64,000 nt of DNA from Thermotomaculum hydrothermale (GCF_016592575.1 NZ_AP017470.1:927471-991470); one strand, 5' to 3'. Positions 45,528-54,822 are shown, counted from the first letter of the stretch. A program made the numbers and translations. Notes: generated by a model from the letters alone, not told the origin.

Positions 45528-46298
45528 ATGAAAAAAATTTTATCATTAATTGCGATTATTCTGGTATCTACAGTTGTTTCTTGCAGCAGCAGAGACAATA
45601 AGGTTGTAAAAACTAATAGTACAAAAGAAACTAAAGCAGCAGTTAATACCACAAATACTGATTTTGAAGGGGTAGTGCTTTCTACCGCAGATGCATCAAG
45701 ATATACCTACATTAAGTACAAAACACCTGAAGGAAAAACCTTATGGGCTGCAGTTTTAAAAACAAAAATTAATAAAGGGGATAAAATTAAACTTATAGCT
45801 GCCCAACCTATGATGAATTTTGAATCTAAGTCTTTGAAAAAACATTTTGACTTAATTTACTTTGCTGAAGGGATTGAAGTTAATGGAAAGGTTATTGGAG
45901 AAAATACAAAAAAAATGGAAATGAAGATGCCGGAAGATGGTATTCACAGCGGGAAGAATCCTCACATTTCTCAGGATATTGCAAAAATTGATACCTCAAA
46001 AATAAAGAAGCTTAAAGGCGGCGTTACCGTTAAAGAAATCCTTGAAAATGCTGAAAAATTTAAAGGTAAAACAGTAAAGTTTAGAGGTGTTGTGGTTAAG
46101 TTTTTACCTAATATTATGAAGAAAAACTGGATTCACCTAAAAGATGCTTCAACTGATAAGGATATTACAGCAACTACCAATGAAACATTTAAGGTTGGTG
46201 AAACTGTTGCTATTGAAGGAAAGGTAATTACAGACAAAGATTTTGGTTTTGGTTACTACTACAAAGTGTTAATTGAGGATGCAAAGAGGATTAAATAA
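45528..46298 (+). CDS. Lipoprotein with C-terminal OB-fold domain
   Basis: 256 residues from ATG 45528, chosen because GGAGG (about 45515) sits 8 bases before it; an upstream ATG at 45513 would bury that site. The signal peptide ends in lipobox VVSC. The N-terminal half (about 45-130: FEGVVLSTADASRYTYIKYKT, GDKIKLIAAQPMMNF) and the C-terminal half (about 165-256: KFKGKTVKFRGVVVKF, NWIHLKDAST, VGETVAIEGKVIT) both look like small OB-type barrels of the periplasmic nucleic-acid-binding-like family. The exact function is unknown. It is followed 3 bases later by tldD. Confidence 0.75.
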   Translation: MKKILSLIAIILVSTVVSCSSRDNKVVKTNSTKETKAAVNTTNTDFEGVVLSTADASRYTYIKYKTPEGKTLWAAVLKTKINKGDKIKLIAAQPMMNFESKSLKKHFDLIYFAEGIEVNGKVIGENTKKMEMKMPEDGIHSGKNPHISQDIAKIDTSKIKKLKGGVTVKEILENAEKFKGKTVKFRGVVVKFLPNIMKKNWIHLKDASTDKDITATTNETFKVGETVAIEGKVITDKDFGFGYYYKVLIEDAKRIK

Positions 46299-46301
46299 TT
46301 T

Positions 46302-47717
46302 ATGAAATTTAGTGATCATTTTTTTGGATTTACCTTTTCAGATGCAAACAGGGTTTTCTCTCAAATACTTAAAAAAGGTCACTTTGGCGAATTATACTTT
46401 GAATTTTCTGAAAGTATTTCTGTTGTTTTTGAGGATGATATTGTTAAATCTGCATCAAGGGTCCAGCAGGGTGGAGTGGGAGTCAGAGTAATTGAGGGAG
46501 AAACAACTGGTTACTCTTACTGCGAAACCTTTGATATTGATTCAATAATAAAAGCAGGAAAATTTGCTTCAGCTATTGCATCATCTAAAAGGGATTTGTT
46601 TACTTATCCTATAGAATTTAAAGAGATTAAGGGACATTATCTCTATCAAGCAGATTTAATACTTGAAAGTTTTGAGCTAACAAAAAGAGTTGAAATTTTA
46701 AAAAAACTAACTGAAAAGGCTTACAAATACTCAGACCTTATAAAAAAAGCAAACGGAAGGATTACCGATACAGTATCAAGGATTTTTATTATTAATTCAC
46801 AAGGTGAATACGGTTTTGATATAAGACCCTCCATTAGTGTTTCTGTTAGCACTATTGCAGAAAAAGGAGACAAAAGAGAGTTTGGAAGAGATGGTTTTGC
46901 AAAAAGGGGTGGGTTTGAGTTAATAAATGGTGACATTTTAACCAGTCTTGCAAATGAGGCTTCAAGAAAGGCAATATTAAACCTTGATGCAAAACCAGCC
47001 CCTGCAGGCTTAATGCCAGTTGTTTTAGCAGCTGGAGAATCAGGGGCTTTAATTCACGAATCTGTTGGCCATCCGTTGGAGGCTGATTTTATCAGAAAAA
47101 AAAGCTCGGCATATACCGGAAGGGTAGGGGAAAAGGTAGCATCTTCACTTTGTACAATAGTTGACGACGGTACAATTCCAGAAAATACTGGTTCATTAAA
47201 CTTTGACGATGAGCTTGTAAAAACAGAAAAAACTGTTTTAATTGAAAAGGGGATTTTAAAAAGATTTATGACAGACAGACTTAATGCTGATTTACTCTCA
47301 ATACCTTATTCCGGGAACGGGAAAAGGGAATCTTTTAAATCAAACCCAATCCCAAGAATGAGGGTAACCTACCTTGATGCAGGGGAGGATAATCCAGAAG
47401 ATATAATAAAATCTGTGGAAAAAGGGATTATGTGTTGTTCATTTGCTGGTGGACAGGTTGATATTTCAAGCGGCGATTTTGTCTTTGTACCAAATGAAAG
47501 TTACTATATTGAAAATGGAGAAGTCAAATATCCAGTTAAGAATTTAACGCTAATAGGAAATGGTCCCGATGTGCTAACAAAGGTTGATATGGTAGGTTAC
47601 GATTTAAAATTTTCTTCAGGCAACTGGATATGTGGAAAAGGGCAGAGTGTTCAGGTTGGAATTGGTATGCCTACAATCAGGATAAAAGAGATTACAGTAG
47701 GGGGACAGCAGGCATGA
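46302..47717 (+). CDS. tldD: Metalloprotease TldD
   Basis: 471 residues, full length. The zinc-binding HExxxH is HESVGH at 252-257 within GALIHESVGHPLEADFI. VDDGTIPENTGSLNFDDE and the C-terminal PVKNLTLIGNGPDVLTKVDMVG and CGKGQSVQVGIGMPTIRI are family hallmarks. TldD and TldE form a heterodimeric peptidase that processes small modified peptides such as microcins and acts on CcdA in enterobacteria. Its stop overlaps the tldE start (ATGA). TldD is intact while its partner here is truncated. Confidence 0.95.
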   Translation: MKFSDHFFGFTFSDANRVFSQILKKGHFGELYFEFSESISVVFEDDIVKSASRVQQGGVGVRVIEGETTGYSYCETFDIDSIIKAGKFASAIASSKRDLFTYPIEFKEIKGHYLYQADLILESFELTKRVEILKKLTEKAYKYSDLIKKANGRITDTVSRIFIINSQGEYGFDIRPSISVSVSTIAEKGDKREFGRDGFAKRGGFELINGDILTSLANEASRKAILNLDAKPAPAGLMPVVLAAGESGALIHESVGHPLEADFIRKKSSAYTGRVGEKVASSLCTIVDDGTIPENTGSLNFDDELVKTEKTVLIEKGILKRFMTDRLNADLLSIPYSGNGKRESFKSNPIPRMRVTYLDAGEDNPEDIIKSVEKGIMCCSFAGGQVDISSGDFVFVPNESYYIENGEVKYPVKNLTLIGNGPDVLTKVDMVGYDLKFSSGNWICGKGQSVQVGIGMPTIRIKEITVGGQQA

Positions 47718-48601
47718 AAGATAAGAAATTTTATATAGATATTGCATACAGGTTGGTAAAAAAGTTCAGCCCTAAATTTGACTATTTAAAAATTTACCTT
47801 ACCCCAATGCAAGAGACAGAAGTAAATATTCTAAATGGTGGTATAGAAAATGTTAACTTTTCTGAAAGCATCCCTATTTCAATTGTAGGAGCTAAAAATG
47901 GCAAAACTGCATCTGTATCCGGGAATTTTATAAATGAATCAAAGGTTGAATCTTTAATAAATTACCTGACAAATCTTATCGATATTGTTGAAAAAGATCC
48001 GTATTTTGTCATTCCGGAGAGGGAATTAATAGGCAAAGCAGATGCGAATATAGACACCTTTGATGTAAATTTTTTCGGCAAAACAGTTGAAGATATGGTT
48101 TATGAAGCAAAGAATCTTGAAAATGTTGCACTGTCTTTAAACTCAGATGTGAAATCAGCTGGTTCTTTTTATTCTGCATATGCAGGCCTAACTATTTTTG
48201 CAAATTCCTACCTTTTTGCAGATGGTTTTGAACATACATATTTTGGAAAGGGAATAGTTTTGTTATCAGAGGACAGAATTGAAGGCTCAAGCAATGTTGG
48301 AAGAAAGGTTAGAGACGGCTGGTGGGATTATGCTGTAAAAGAGGATTTAGTTGAAGATTCAGAAAATATTTCTAAAAAAGCAGTTGAAAGGGTTTTATCC
48401 AAAAAGGGTGCTAAAAAACCAGAAACTGGCATTTTACCTGTTGTTTTTGAAAAGACAGTTGCAAGAGGATTTTTTTCCTCATTAGCATCGGCTTTAACAG
48501 GCAGCAATTTATATAGAAAAGAAAGCTTTCTAACTGATAAATTAAACTCTAAGATTGCGGTGGACTTTTTAACAGTGGTAAAGGCTTGCTTCCAATTCTG
48601 A
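47714..48601 (+). CDS. tldE: TldE/PmbA, C-terminally truncated
   Basis: 295 residues from ATG 47714 (overlapping the tldD stop); normal TldE/PmbA is about 440. The N-terminal and middle parts are good, for example VNILNGGIENVNFSES, and up to the TldD/E signature SLASALTGSNLYRKESFLTDKL. The protein stops shortly after, at DFLTVVKACFQF. The usual following part (an Asp-rich GGLGS.FDDEGV segment and the C-terminal beta domain) is missing. The last 33 bases overlap a convergent response regulator gene. It is probably non-functional or altered, or the junction is an assembly error. Confidence 0.82.
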   Translation: MKDKKFYIDIAYRLVKKFSPKFDYLKIYLTPMQETEVNILNGGIENVNFSESIPISIVGAKNGKTASVSGNFINESKVESLINYLTNLIDIVEKDPYFVIPERELIGKADANIDTFDVNFFGKTVEDMVYEAKNLENVALSLNSDVKSAGSFYSAYAGLTIFANSYLFADGFEHTYFGKGIVLLSEDRIEGSSNVGRKVRDGWWDYAVKEDLVEDSENISKKAVERVLSKKGAKKPETGILPVVFEKTVARGFFSSLASALTGSNLYRKESFLTDKLNSKIAVDFLTVVKACFQF

Positions 48602-49510
48602 TACAAAGAGTTCTAAAAGTTTTTCATCAAGTGTTTTAAATTCTTTTTCTTCTGCAAAACCCATATATAAAAAGCCAAGAAAATGATTATGCCTTATAAG
48701 TTTTACCAAAACAGAATAGTTGTCATTTTTAAATAAAAAGATGGCATTCTTTACCTGTTTACTCTGGGTAATAATAAATTCTTTTGCATTAAATATAAAC
48801 CTTTCAGGTTGAAAGTTATGTTGAGAATAAAATTCATGGTGCATGGTTAGTGTGTCATTTAAAGGAGAGTAGAGTAGTATTGCAAAATTCATAGGTTTAA
48901 AAAACCTTACAGAGTGATGTTTAAATATATTGATTGCTTTATCTAATTCCAGGGTCTCTTTAGTATTTTGAGAAAGTTCATACAGTTCAATAATCTTTTT
49001 GTTCAACTCTCTCACTTTTTCAGTTCTTCTCTCAACTTCTTCTTCAAGAATCTTTTTGTAATTTTCATCAGCAAGGATTACTGCTCTTTTGGCAAGAGCC
49101 CTATCTAAAGCTAAAAGGAGCATTTCTTTATTAAACGGCTTTTTTAAAAAATCATATGCCCCTGATTTAAAAGATTTTATTGCGGTATCTGTATCTATGT
49201 ATCCTGTCATAACAATAGCAACCGTAGAAAAGCAATTTTTAGTGACAAATTCAACAACCTCAAACCCATTTTTCCCTGGCATACTTATATCGGTAATGAC
49301 AATATCGTAATGTTTTTTCTTTAATTTTTCAATTGCTTCATCTCCGTTTGAGGCAGTATCAATGTTCGAAAAACCATTTAAAACAAGGATTTCTTCAAGA
49401 GAATCTAAAATTTCATCTTCATCATCAACAGCAAGAATTTTTATTTCCTCTGCTTTGGGGATAAAAGGCAATGCAATACCTGATACAAACTTGTTTTTTT
49501 CCATTCCCAA
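48569..49510 (-). CDS. Response regulator with C-terminal GAF-like domain
   Basis: 313 residues from TTG 49510; ATG 49504 is an equally likely start (MEKNKFVSG). The receiver domain (about 22-140) has DDE near 31-33, the phosphoacceptor in IVITDISMPGKNGFE, MTGY and KKPF. A coiled coil (about 150-195, LEEEVERRTEKVRELNKKI) leads to a C-terminal domain whose strands and final helix (FLGFLYMGFAEEKEFKTLDEKLLELFVSEL) resemble GAF. There is no DNA-binding or output enzyme domain. The 3' end overlaps truncated tldE and may itself be slightly shortened. It could signal to the PilZ protein encoded just upstream on the same strand. Confidence 0.85.
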   Translation of the reverse strand: MGMEKNKFVSGIALPFIPKAEEIKILAVDDEDEILDSLEEILVLNGFSNIDTASNGDEAIEKLKKKHYDIVITDISMPGKNGFEVVEFVTKNCFSTVAIVMTGYIDTDTAIKSFKSGAYDFLKKPFNKEMLLLALDRALAKRAVILADENYKKILEEEVERRTEKVRELNKKIIELYELSQNTKETLELDKAINIFKHHSVRFFKPMNFAILLYSPLNDTLTMHHEFYSQHNFQPERFIFNAKEFIITQSKQVKNAIFLFKNDNYSVLVKLIRHNHFLGFLYMGFAEEKEFKTLDEKLLELFVSELEASLYHC

Positions 49511-49574
49511 TACAACCTCATTTATAAGTTTATAGAAATTATAGCAGATTTTTTAGACAATAGAAAAAAATAAA

Positions 49575-49973
49575 CTACCAGACGTAATTTTTGTCAACAA
49601 GTTCAAGAAATCGCTTTAAATTTGTAAAGTCACCCTCGTACATATTGATAAATTGAATCCCTAATTCAAAATTCTCATTATTTTTTTTTATTAACCTTAC
49701 AACCTTCCCCAATATAACTATTTTATGCCCAATTACATTTGTAAATTCTTTATATCTGGCTGCAAGTGCTTTATTGTTTGGGAGAAAAAATTCAATTTTT
49801 AAAATTGTGTCAATATTGACTTTACGAGAGCATTCAAAGAGTATGCCGCCTTCACTGATATTTTTAAATTTGCCCTTTAATGGGTTAGAGTTACCTTTGA
49901 TAGCTAAAGGGTAAATATTAATATACCCTTTTAGATCTATGCGTTTATGTCTTCTTTTTTCTTCATATCCCAT
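49575..49973 (-). CDS. PilZ-domain cyclic di-GMP-binding protein
   Basis: 132 residues. The cyclic di-GMP signature is present: RRHKR at about 7-11 (RxxxR) and NISEGGILFE (the N/DxSxxG motif) near 39-48, with FELGIQFIN near the end. It is a stand-alone PilZ domain. An AAGGAG site precedes ATG 49973. It lies upstream of the response regulator on the minus strand and back to back with the XRE regulator. With the HD-GYP protein at 12.4 kb, it shows the organism uses cyclic di-GMP. Confidence 0.9.
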   Translation of the reverse strand: MGYEEKRRHKRIDLKGYINIYPLAIKGNSNPLKGKFKNISEGGILFECSRKVNIDTILKIEFFLPNNKALAARYKEFTNVIGHKIVILGKVVRLIKKNNENFELGIQFINMYEGDFTNLKRFLELVDKNYVW

Positions 49974-50035
49974 TATGTTAACTCCTTATAATTTATTATA
50001 CAAAATAAAAATATGATAAATAAAAATTTTTTTTA

Positions 50036-50064
50036 TTGCATTTTCTAATAAGATTTGATAACAT
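50036..50064 (+). promoter_or_regulatory. Promoter placed immediately before the XRE regulator start
   Basis: TTGCAT (50036-50041), 17-base spacer, TAACAT (50059-50064). The -10 ends only 9 bases before ATG 50074, and no Shine-Dalgarno sequence is visible. The transcript is therefore likely leaderless or nearly so. Confidence 0.5.
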
Positions 50065-50073
50065 TTTTTTGCT

Positions 50074-50448
50074 ATGGTTAAAAGAGAATCTTGTGATAGA
50101 AAGATAACAGACAAAGTAAAAGAGTTAAGAAAATCCAAAGGATTAACTCAAAAAGAGTTTGCAGATATCCTGGGTATAAATATTAATACTGTCGCCCAGG
50201 CAGAAAGCTACAGACAAAATTATACAATTAAACTTTTAAGAAAAATTAGTGAAAAGTTTAATGTTCCAATGAGGTGGTTTTTTGATGAGCCAGGGGACCT
50301 TGATGATACAGGAGTATATAAGATACTTGATAGGTTCGATTATAAAAAGAAAACAAAAGTGAAAGAAATCGTTGAACGTCTTGATAAAGCAGAGATAGAC
50401 GATATTGATGTTATTATTCAACTTCTTGATAAACTTACCAGAAAATAA
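50074..50448 (+). CDS. XRE-family helix-turn-helix regulator
   Basis: 124 residues. A clear Cro/CI-type helix-turn-helix covers about 10-65 (KVKELRKSKGLTQKEFADILGININTVAQAESYRQNYT). The C-terminal part (about 70-124) is helical and charged, with no recognised sensory domain. It is probably a small dimeric transcriptional regulator. There is no ribosome-binding site ahead of its ATG. It stands between the divergent PilZ gene and the DUF4388 gene, so either could be its target. No phage genes surround it. Confidence 0.88.
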   Translation: MVKRESCDRKITDKVKELRKSKGLTQKEFADILGININTVAQAESYRQNYTIKLLRKISEKFNVPMRWFFDEPGDLDDTGVYKILDRFDYKKKTKVKEIVERLDKAEIDDIDVIIQLLDKLTRK

Positions 50449-50546
50449 TTTTAAATCCCACAAAAAAAAATTCTTATTTTATTTTCTATGTAAAAAAATT
50501 TAAGTTATAATAAAATAAGATAGAATAATATATTAAAGGAGAAGTT

Positions 50547-52505
50547 ATGACAGAAAATACTCATAGTTTTGTTGAATATAAAATTCAGGATATTTTTTAT
50601 CAGTTTTATACTTCAGGAAAAACAGGAGTTATAAAAGTTTTTTTTCCAATGAATATAGTTAAGACAGTTTACTTTTCTGACGGGAATATCGTTTTTGCTA
50701 CCTCAAATTCAGAAAAAGACAAATTAACAAACATTTTAATAAAAAATAAAAAAATAACAAAAGAACAACTAAATATGGCCCTCAAGCAGATGGATAAATC
50801 AATTTCTCTGGGAAGAAATCTTGTTAATATGGGTTTAATTACCCATAAAGAATTAGTTTGGGCTGTTAAAATTCAGGTTTTAAGTATAGTTTATTCTATT
50901 CTGGTATTAAAAGAGGGCGAGTATTCTGTTACAGAAGGGGTATTACCTGAGGGAATTATTAAGCTTCCTTTCAATACGTTAAAAATATTATTTGATTCAT
51001 TTTTGCTATTCAAAGACAAGGATTGGATTTCCGAGAAAATTTCCCCTGACATGGTTTTTATTAAAACTGATTTCTTTGAAGAATACAAAGAAAAAATTCT
51101 AACCGACCCAAATTTTGAAAAAATTTACAATTTGATTGATGGAAAAAGAACCGTTGGAGAAATTACTCAAATGGTGGATATTGAGGATTTTAGAGTTTAT
51201 AAACTTTTTTATGCATTAAAGTTTCTTAAATTTATTGAAGAAAAGGTAGATGAAGAAGTTCCATTTGAACCAGTTTTAGAAGAGAACAATGTATATGAGA
51301 TAAAAGGGGATGATACAGAAAATATTAAAATGGTCGAAGAATTAGTTGGAGAAGAAGAAGAAAAAGAAGACGATATTGCAATTGAATTTGAAGGTGTAAC
51401 ATCGGAACATTCAGCTTTTGAAGAAGATTTGAACGAAAGCAATCAAATGGATTCTATTGTCCTTGATGAATCTGATTTTCAAGAAGAAAATGAAGAATAT
51501 GAGAAATCAGGAGAAGAATTTGAAGAAGGAAATGAGACTATTGCTCAGGACAAAAAAGAATACATTGAAACATTACAAAAGCAGTTAGAGGACGAAAGCT
51601 CAATTGTGGAAGAGATTGAACAGGATAACTTTAAACTGGAATTTGAAAAAGATGAAGAAAATGAAGAAGAGAAAACCATACCTTCTTCCTCACCTTACGA
51701 AACTGCTAAGCAGGAGATTCAGTCTAACTTTGACGGGAAAGGTATGATTGAATCCAATGAAGATTCTTTTGTTGTTGAAGAAGAGTATGTCTCTGGCAAT
51801 GGAAAAGGTATTGGGATGTATGTTGCTGTAATTTTAATCCTTTTCATTGCTGCCTTAGGTTACCTTGGTTACAATTTTTATAAAGAATCTAAAATAAAAT
51901 CGAAAAGAGGCTACTCTAAACCAAAAAAAACAGTGAAAATTGTTTCATCATCAAAAGATATTACAACTGAAGACATTACTGTTGACAAAATTGAAGAAAA
52001 GTTAAATGAGAATGGAGTCACCAACAAGGAGGGAACAACTGTTAAAAATAAAACCGAAAATAATATAAAAAGTGGTAGTGAAAATGTAAATGCTATAGAA
52101 GCAACAGTAACATACGAGGCAAAACCAGTATATGAGGAACAAAAGACAACCAGTTCTCAATCTACAATAGAAAGTGATATTCAAAATGATAAATATGATG
52201 AATTTACTCTTAATTCAAAAACAATCCTTTTAGAAAATCCTGAAGCTTTTACTATCCAACTTGAATTGGCATGTAAATCAGAGACACTTGATAAAGCAAT
52301 TGAATTGCTACCAGAGAAGGATAGAATATTTTTTATTCCTACAACTTTCAGGGGCAATAGTTGCTTTATTGTTTGTTATGGGATATACGATACTAAGGAT
52401 GAAGCGAAAGTTGCAATGGAAACTCTTGATAAAGAATTTTTCCAGGATAATACTCCTTTAATCAGGAAAGCAAAGAAATTTAAAAAGTATTTTTCTAAGT
52501 TTTAA
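50547..52505 (+). CDS. DUF4388 (PATAN)-type protein with membrane helix and C-terminal SPOR domain
   Basis: 652 residues. The N-terminal domain (about 5-235) begins with the DUF4388 pattern: DIFYQFYTSGKTGVIKVFF, VYFSDGNIVFATS, LGRNLVNMGLITHKELVWAV. A very acidic low-complexity stretch lies at about 235-400. One membrane helix is near 430-450 (MYVAVILILFIAALGYLGY), followed by a Ser/Thr/Lys-rich periplasmic linker. The SPOR-like domain (about 570-650) shows FTIQLELACKSETLDKAIEL and NSCFIVCYGIYDTKDEAKVAME. SPOR domains bind denuded septal peptidoglycan, so this may connect cytoplasmic signalling to division or wall sites. Its last 11 bases overlap the convergent lptFG gene. Confidence 0.85.
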   Translation: MTENTHSFVEYKIQDIFYQFYTSGKTGVIKVFFPMNIVKTVYFSDGNIVFATSNSEKDKLTNILIKNKKITKEQLNMALKQMDKSISLGRNLVNMGLITHKELVWAVKIQVLSIVYSILVLKEGEYSVTEGVLPEGIIKLPFNTLKILFDSFLLFKDKDWISEKISPDMVFIKTDFFEEYKEKILTDPNFEKIYNLIDGKRTVGEITQMVDIEDFRVYKLFYALKFLKFIEEKVDEEVPFEPVLEENNVYEIKGDDTENIKMVEELVGEEEEKEDDIAIEFEGVTSEHSAFEEDLNESNQMDSIVLDESDFQEENEEYEKSGEEFEEGNETIAQDKKEYIETLQKQLEDESSIVEEIEQDNFKLEFEKDEENEEEKTIPSSSPYETAKQEIQSNFDGKGMIESNEDSFVVEEEYVSGNGKGIGMYVAVILILFIAALGYLGYNFYKESKIKSKRGYSKPKKTVKIVSSSKDITTEDITVDKIEEKLNENGVTNKEGTTVKNKTENNIKSGSENVNAIEATVTYEAKPVYEEQKTTSSQSTIESDIQNDKYDEFTLNSKTILLENPEAFTIQLELACKSETLDKAIELLPEKDRIFFIPTTFRGNSCFIVCYGIYDTKDEAKVAMETLDKEFFQDNTPLIRKAKKFKKYFSKF

Positions 52506-54813
52506 TTTTTGTAAAAAGATATAGGCCTGTTAAAGCAAAAAGTAGGTTGGTAAGCCATGCTGCAAAAAAAGATGGAAGGTAGTGTTTTGCCCCAAAGCTT
52601 AATGATAAAGAAGTTATAATGTAGTAAATAATAACGAGAACAAGGCCTAATCCTACCCCTGTTATAGGTTTCTTTTTTCTTCCTTCTCCTCCCAATGCTA
52701 AAGGTAGTCCAAATAAAAGTAAAATTAAAGGGGAAAAAGCAGATGCAAGTCTATAGTAATAATTTGTAATAAATTTATATGGCTTAATTCCAATTGCCTT
52801 TTTCCTGCTAATATACTTTCTTAATTCAAACTGTGTCATCTCTTCAGGAGATGGCTCAATTTCTTTAAAGTATGAAAGATTATCCCAGATAACTACTTTA
52901 TCAGGGTTTTTTAATGTTAAATAAGTTCCATTGGCGTTTCTGGAAATTAGCATATCATTTTTTTTGCCTTTGACTGTATCATTTTTAACAAAAATTTTTT
53001 CAGCTTTATATATTTCCTTTAAATTACCATCAGAAAAATCAATATTTAGACTTATAAAATTAATAAATTCCCCATTTTGAAAATCATAGTAATCACACCA
53101 ATAAAACCCGTTTTTGTTGGTTAAGCTTCGAATAACAGAAGAATTTTTTAATTTAAGTTTTTTAACAATAATGCTTTTCTTTCTAGCATTTATTTCAGAG
53201 TAAAGTATAGAGCTTTTTTTGGATGAAAGAGGAGAAAAAAGAGTAGTAAAAAATAAGAGTACAATAGAGAAAATAAGAGAAATATACCCGATTGGTACTA
53301 TAATAGAATAAATACTAATACCTGATGCCTTGATAGCAGTTATTTCATTATTATCTTCAAGAGATATGAAATAAAACAAAGCAGCAATTAAAAAAGAAAA
53401 TGGGATAATTAAAGGGTAAACAGCAAGGGTAGAGTAGAGGATAAATTTTAATCCTGACAAAATATTACCCTTATATTTAAATAAATTAACTATTATTTTT
53501 AAAGTGATGGTTAAAAGATATACCCCCTGCAAAATAACAAAAAATAACAAAAAAGTTTTAAGAAAATTTAAAACAACATACCTTATTAAAAGGGGAAATT
53601 TTATTGAAACAAGTTCTTTTTCTTCAATTTTTCTTATAAAACTATTTTCAAATAAATATTGAATCCTTCTCATTTTGTTTTTTAAAAAATCAACAACGCT
53701 TTTTCTTTCCTTAACAACAAGTGGCTTTTCTATCTTTTCTTTATTTACAAATGTGAAATAAACAAGAGTTAAGAGTAGGGCAAAAATAAGAATGGAACCT
53801 ACAAAAATATTATGTTGGAGCAAATTCACAAAAATATTTAAAAGAATCACATAAAAAAAAGAGATTATAAAACCATAGACAATTGCTCCTGAGATTACTG
53901 CTCCTCTTTTTAAAGTAAACCCTATGTAAAACCCCAGCAAAGGAGAAATAAAAACAAACAAAATCATCAACAAGCGCTTTAAAAAAATTGAAATAGCAAT
54001 TTTGTCCTTATTTTTCAAAAAATAAACTAATTTTTTTAAAGTAAATTTATCCCTGGCTGCTTTTTCTGAATCCTTTTTTATTAATAAATCAGGGTTTATT
54101 GACACAACCAGAATCTTCTTACCAAAGGTTGATTCGGAAATATTGTCAGTTTTTTTAGAACTGAACAAATACTCTTTGCCATTAAAGAATTTTAATGCAA
54201 GAGAAAGTTTTTTCTCATTTAAATTTAGCATCGCTTTTTTACTGAAAATAATTTTAAAGTCATTAAAATTAATATAGTTAAAAGCGATTACATTTTCAAA
54301 GATGTTTTTCTGTGTTTTTTGTGCATAGATATAAAAAGAATCGGAAATCTTATTAAATTCCCCTGAGTTTAAAGAATAAATCACAGACCTTATGTTAATC
54401 TTGTTTATCAAATTATCCCTTTTTTGTTTGGAAAACGGCAACAAATAAAAAACCATAAATGCATAAAGCAACGTAATAAAAAAGGCAAAGACAACATAAG
54501 GCTTTTGCTGTGTCTTTAATTCTATCCCGGATGAATTAATAGCAACCAATTCAGACGTGGAGGCCATTTTAAAGGTAACAAAAAGGCCTGAAAAAATAAC
54601 TGAAAAGGGGATAGTATACGCTATAGTTTTTGGAAGCATATACAATATTAGAAGAAGACTTTCATATATCGGGGAGTGTTTTTCCACTATAAGACTTGAT
54701 AGTATAAAAAGGTTTTGAATGAAAAATATCAGGGAGTAAACAATTTCAGCCGCAACAAAAGTTACAAATAATTTTTTTAAAATGTATAGCTCAAGAATTT
54801 TCATTTTTTTCAT
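52495..54813 (-). CDS. lptFG: LPS export permease, LptF and LptG fused in one chain
   Basis: 772 residues, twice the usual length. The first half (about 1-365) is a complete LptF/YjgP-like unit: YILKKLFVTFVAAEI, LYMLPKTIAYTIPFSVIFSGLF, SELVAINSSGI, periplasmic beta-jellyroll, then three helices. The second half (about 405-772) repeats it as an LptG-like unit: RYVVLNFLKTFLLFF, YPLIIPFSFLIAALF, EITAIKASGISIYSII, jellyroll, YYRLASAFSPLILLLFGLPLAL. Together they would form the transmembrane core that, with LptB, moves lipopolysaccharide to the outer membrane. No frameshift is needed for the fusion. No Shine-Dalgarno sequence is visible before its ATG. Confidence 0.93.
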   Translation of the reverse strand: MKKMKILELYILKKLFVTFVAAEIVYSLIFFIQNLFILSSLIVEKHSPIYESLLLILYMLPKTIAYTIPFSVIFSGLFVTFKMASTSELVAINSSGIELKTQQKPYVVFAFFITLLYAFMVFYLLPFSKQKRDNLINKINIRSVIYSLNSGEFNKISDSFYIYAQKTQKNIFENVIAFNYINFNDFKIIFSKKAMLNLNEKKLSLALKFFNGKEYLFSSKKTDNISESTFGKKILVVSINPDLLIKKDSEKAARDKFTLKKLVYFLKNKDKIAISIFLKRLLMILFVFISPLLGFYIGFTLKRGAVISGAIVYGFIISFFYVILLNIFVNLLQHNIFVGSILIFALLLTLVYFTFVNKEKIEKPLVVKERKSVVDFLKNKMRRIQYLFENSFIRKIEEKELVSIKFPLLIRYVVLNFLKTFLLFFVILQGVYLLTITLKIIVNLFKYKGNILSGLKFILYSTLAVYPLIIPFSFLIAALFYFISLEDNNEITAIKASGISIYSIIVPIGYISLIFSIVLLFFTTLFSPLSSKKSSILYSEINARKKSIIVKKLKLKNSSVIRSLTNKNGFYWCDYYDFQNGEFINFISLNIDFSDGNLKEIYKAEKIFVKNDTVKGKKNDMLISRNANGTYLTLKNPDKVVIWDNLSYFKEIEPSPEEMTQFELRKYISRKKAIGIKPYKFITNYYYRLASAFSPLILLLFGLPLALGGEGRKKKPITGVGLGLVLVIIYYIITSLSLSFGAKHYLPSFFAAWLTNLLFALTGLYLFTKIKT

Positions 54814-54822
54814 ACAAATGTT

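Noticed and set aside
50074..50448. Prophage or toxin-antitoxin context for the XRE regulator
   Set aside because: Neighbours are a PilZ protein and a DUF4388 protein; there is no toxin, integrase or phage gene nearby.
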